From: Strix aluco
Lineage: Eukaryota > Chordata > Aves > Strigiformes > Strigidae
NCBI RefSeq assembly: GCF_031877795.1
Contig: NC_133955.1
Location: forward strand, 2,294,001-2,358,000
DNA: 64,000 nucleotides
Reading direction: 5' to 3'
The notes under the pieces are model-generated. The model did not search any database. It was not told the DNA's origin and saw nothing but the letters and a program-made list of their open reading frames with translations. The first letter of the stretch is position 1; each line of letters begins with the position of its first letter. The translations under genes and the position numbers were made by a program. Shown here piece by piece: positions 62,501 to 64,000 of this stretch.

Positions 62501-64000
62501 GTGGGTGCAGAATAATTAGGAGGTTTGGTTGAACTCTGCTTTTGATACAGTTTTTTGAGGTCACTGCCTCCCTCAGAAAGCTGCTCTGCTGACCCGAGAG
62601 CTGTGGTTAGCTCCAGCGTCCCATTAGCTCCAGCTGACGTGATGAATAGTGCTGCCTTCCAACTCAAGTTTGCATTTGTGCAAATGCAAGGATTACAAAA
62701 TCCCATTGATATGATTAATAATCCAGCGTAGCCAAACCACCTCCATATAACCTCCAACTCCCAAAAGCCTGATGCAAAATATGTTTTCGCAAACTATAAA
62801 TCAATAAACTTTGCTTAATAAAAACTGCTGTTACTGAAGCATAATATTAAAAGGTTCTCCAACATGAAATAGTGGCTTTGGCAGCTGGCTGCAACAGATC
62901 TCATCATTTTCAGTACGGCTAGCACGGATTTAATCAGAAACAAATACATATGGCTGTAATGGACTGATGACTGCATCTCCTGCCATCCCAAACCCAGCTC
63001 TGCAGTCGGACGCTGGTCTGTGCGATCGCCCGCCTGTGCCTCAGTTCCCTGCGCCTCTCACGTGGCCCATCGGCTTTGCAGCAGCTGCAGTTTATTATCG
63101 CTGTCTCCTGGGGATAAAACTCGCCATGTAAAACGTCAAGCTGGATTGTATTTTAATTTAGTAAAGGCCACAATTCAGAAACCCGGGTTTGTTGCTCTTA
63201 TTTTTTTCATTCTTTTCTAAGGGATCAAATTTTATTGGTGAAAAATTTAATTTTGCAAAGCAATCTGATCTTAGACAAAACTCTCCAGACATGAGGAAAT
63301 AAAAGCTGAATGGCCAAGTGACACAAGAAGAGAAGATTTCTGCTCCTAAACACCACAGGTCTGCAGGCAATGACATCTTCCTTGCCCCTGCAAACACTTT
63401 TTCAGGTGTTACGATCAGGTATTTAAATACCTGTTTGGTCACTAGCCAGGATTCAAGCTGCCTAAAGCCAACCGGCCAACTTTTCAGTGTGGAGCATGTT
63501 CCAAAATCTGGTGAACACTCCTCCAGCCTGCAGCCACCTGGCATCCCTGGGGCAGCTGCTATGCCACAGGGAGCGCTGGCATGGAAAAGCAACGAGGGCT
63601 GGTTTAGCTAGGCTGACCCGTCTGCATCACCCCAAGCATCTTGTGCTTTTTGAATTAAACCAGTTTATACCTTCTCCCTCCCTCCCCGTCATTTGTTTCA
63701 GTCTAAAACAGCTCCAGACCAGCTGCCAGTCAGTGATGTGAACCCAGAGCTACTCTTATCTATTTGAAGACCTCTGCTCCAAAGATCTTACTTCTACTGA
63801 ACTGCAATAACCACCTCAGCAATTTGGGATCATTAAAAAGAATTTGCAATTCATTGTAAAAAACCCCCAAAACAACAAAAAACCCCAAACCAACAACAAT
63901 TAGCAATTCTCCAAGGTCCACATGTTTTTCTTTGACCACCAGTTGCAGCTCCAGTGCATGAGGCAACATCTCCACTGGTGCAAGTCTCCAAGCAGGAGAC
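56588..64000 (-). other. PPP1R12B: PPP1R12B upstream intron (no exon found)
   Basis: I found no further MYPT2 exon, and no start exon for the small M20-type isoform, on the minus strand to the window end. T-runs occur near 59106-59125 and 60000; A/C-rich simple sequence occurs near 63850-63900. No RNA gene or mobile element is recognised. Confidence 0.5.

Noticed and set aside
56588-64000. Further PPP1R12B exons or the start exon of the small M20-type isoform
   Set aside because: No minus-strand frame with matching splice sites or MYPT2-like sequence could be identified.

Overview
The window looks like bird nuclear DNA. The protein-coding exons are split by GT-AG introns, the interspersed repeats are all CR1 retrotransposons (including 3' ends that finish in ATTCTGTG-type repeats), and the left part is very GC- and CpG-rich, as in avian microchromosomes. 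No bacterial, plasmid, phage or CRISPR-type feature is present. I find three genes, all recognisable from their exon translations.

Layout. (1) 1-6290, + strand: the last six coding exons of NAV1 (neuron navigator 1), its stop codon and a long 3' UTR with several poly(A) signals. (2) 6291-10797: gene-free, with a reverse CR1 copy split by a 300-bp CCAT microsatellite and a forward CR1 3' end. (3) 10800-11950: a CpG island with a probable non-coding first exon and strong donor, taken here as the SYT2 promoter. (4) 11040-28748: a long GC-rich intron with G-runs, a large CA-rich tract, two exon-like blocks and several AT-rich islands carrying TAAT-type homeodomain motifs. (5) 28749-33897: all eight coding exons of SYT2 (synaptotagmin 2, 418 residues), then a 3.9-kb 3' UTR. 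(6) 37790-38945: a short tail-to-tail gap with another CR1. (7) 38950-64000, - strand: the 3' part of PPP1R12B (MYPT2, myosin phosphatase regulatory subunit). It includes a 17-nt microexon, the C-terminal coiled-coil exons and two alternative terminal exons that each encode a leucine zipper. From 56588 to the window end I see only intron.

The genes do not form a functional unit: NAV1 acts in neuronal guidance on microtubules, SYT2 in fast Ca2+-triggered vesicle release, and PPP1R12B in targeting of myosin phosphatase. The arrangement itself is informative. SYT2 and PPP1R12B are convergent as in human, but NAV1 lies directly upstream of SYT2, whereas in human about a dozen genes starting with IPO9 separate NAV1 from PPP1R12B-SYT2. 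One inversion would explain this, with a breakpoint in the CR1/microsatellite-rich gap at 6.3-10.8 kb.

I did not find a convincing undescribed system. The items most worth a second look are the duplicated zipper exons and microexon of PPP1R12B, the putative synteny breakpoint, the palindromic homeodomain sites in SYT2 intron 1, and a 326-codon ORF inside the PPP1R12B 3' UTR.
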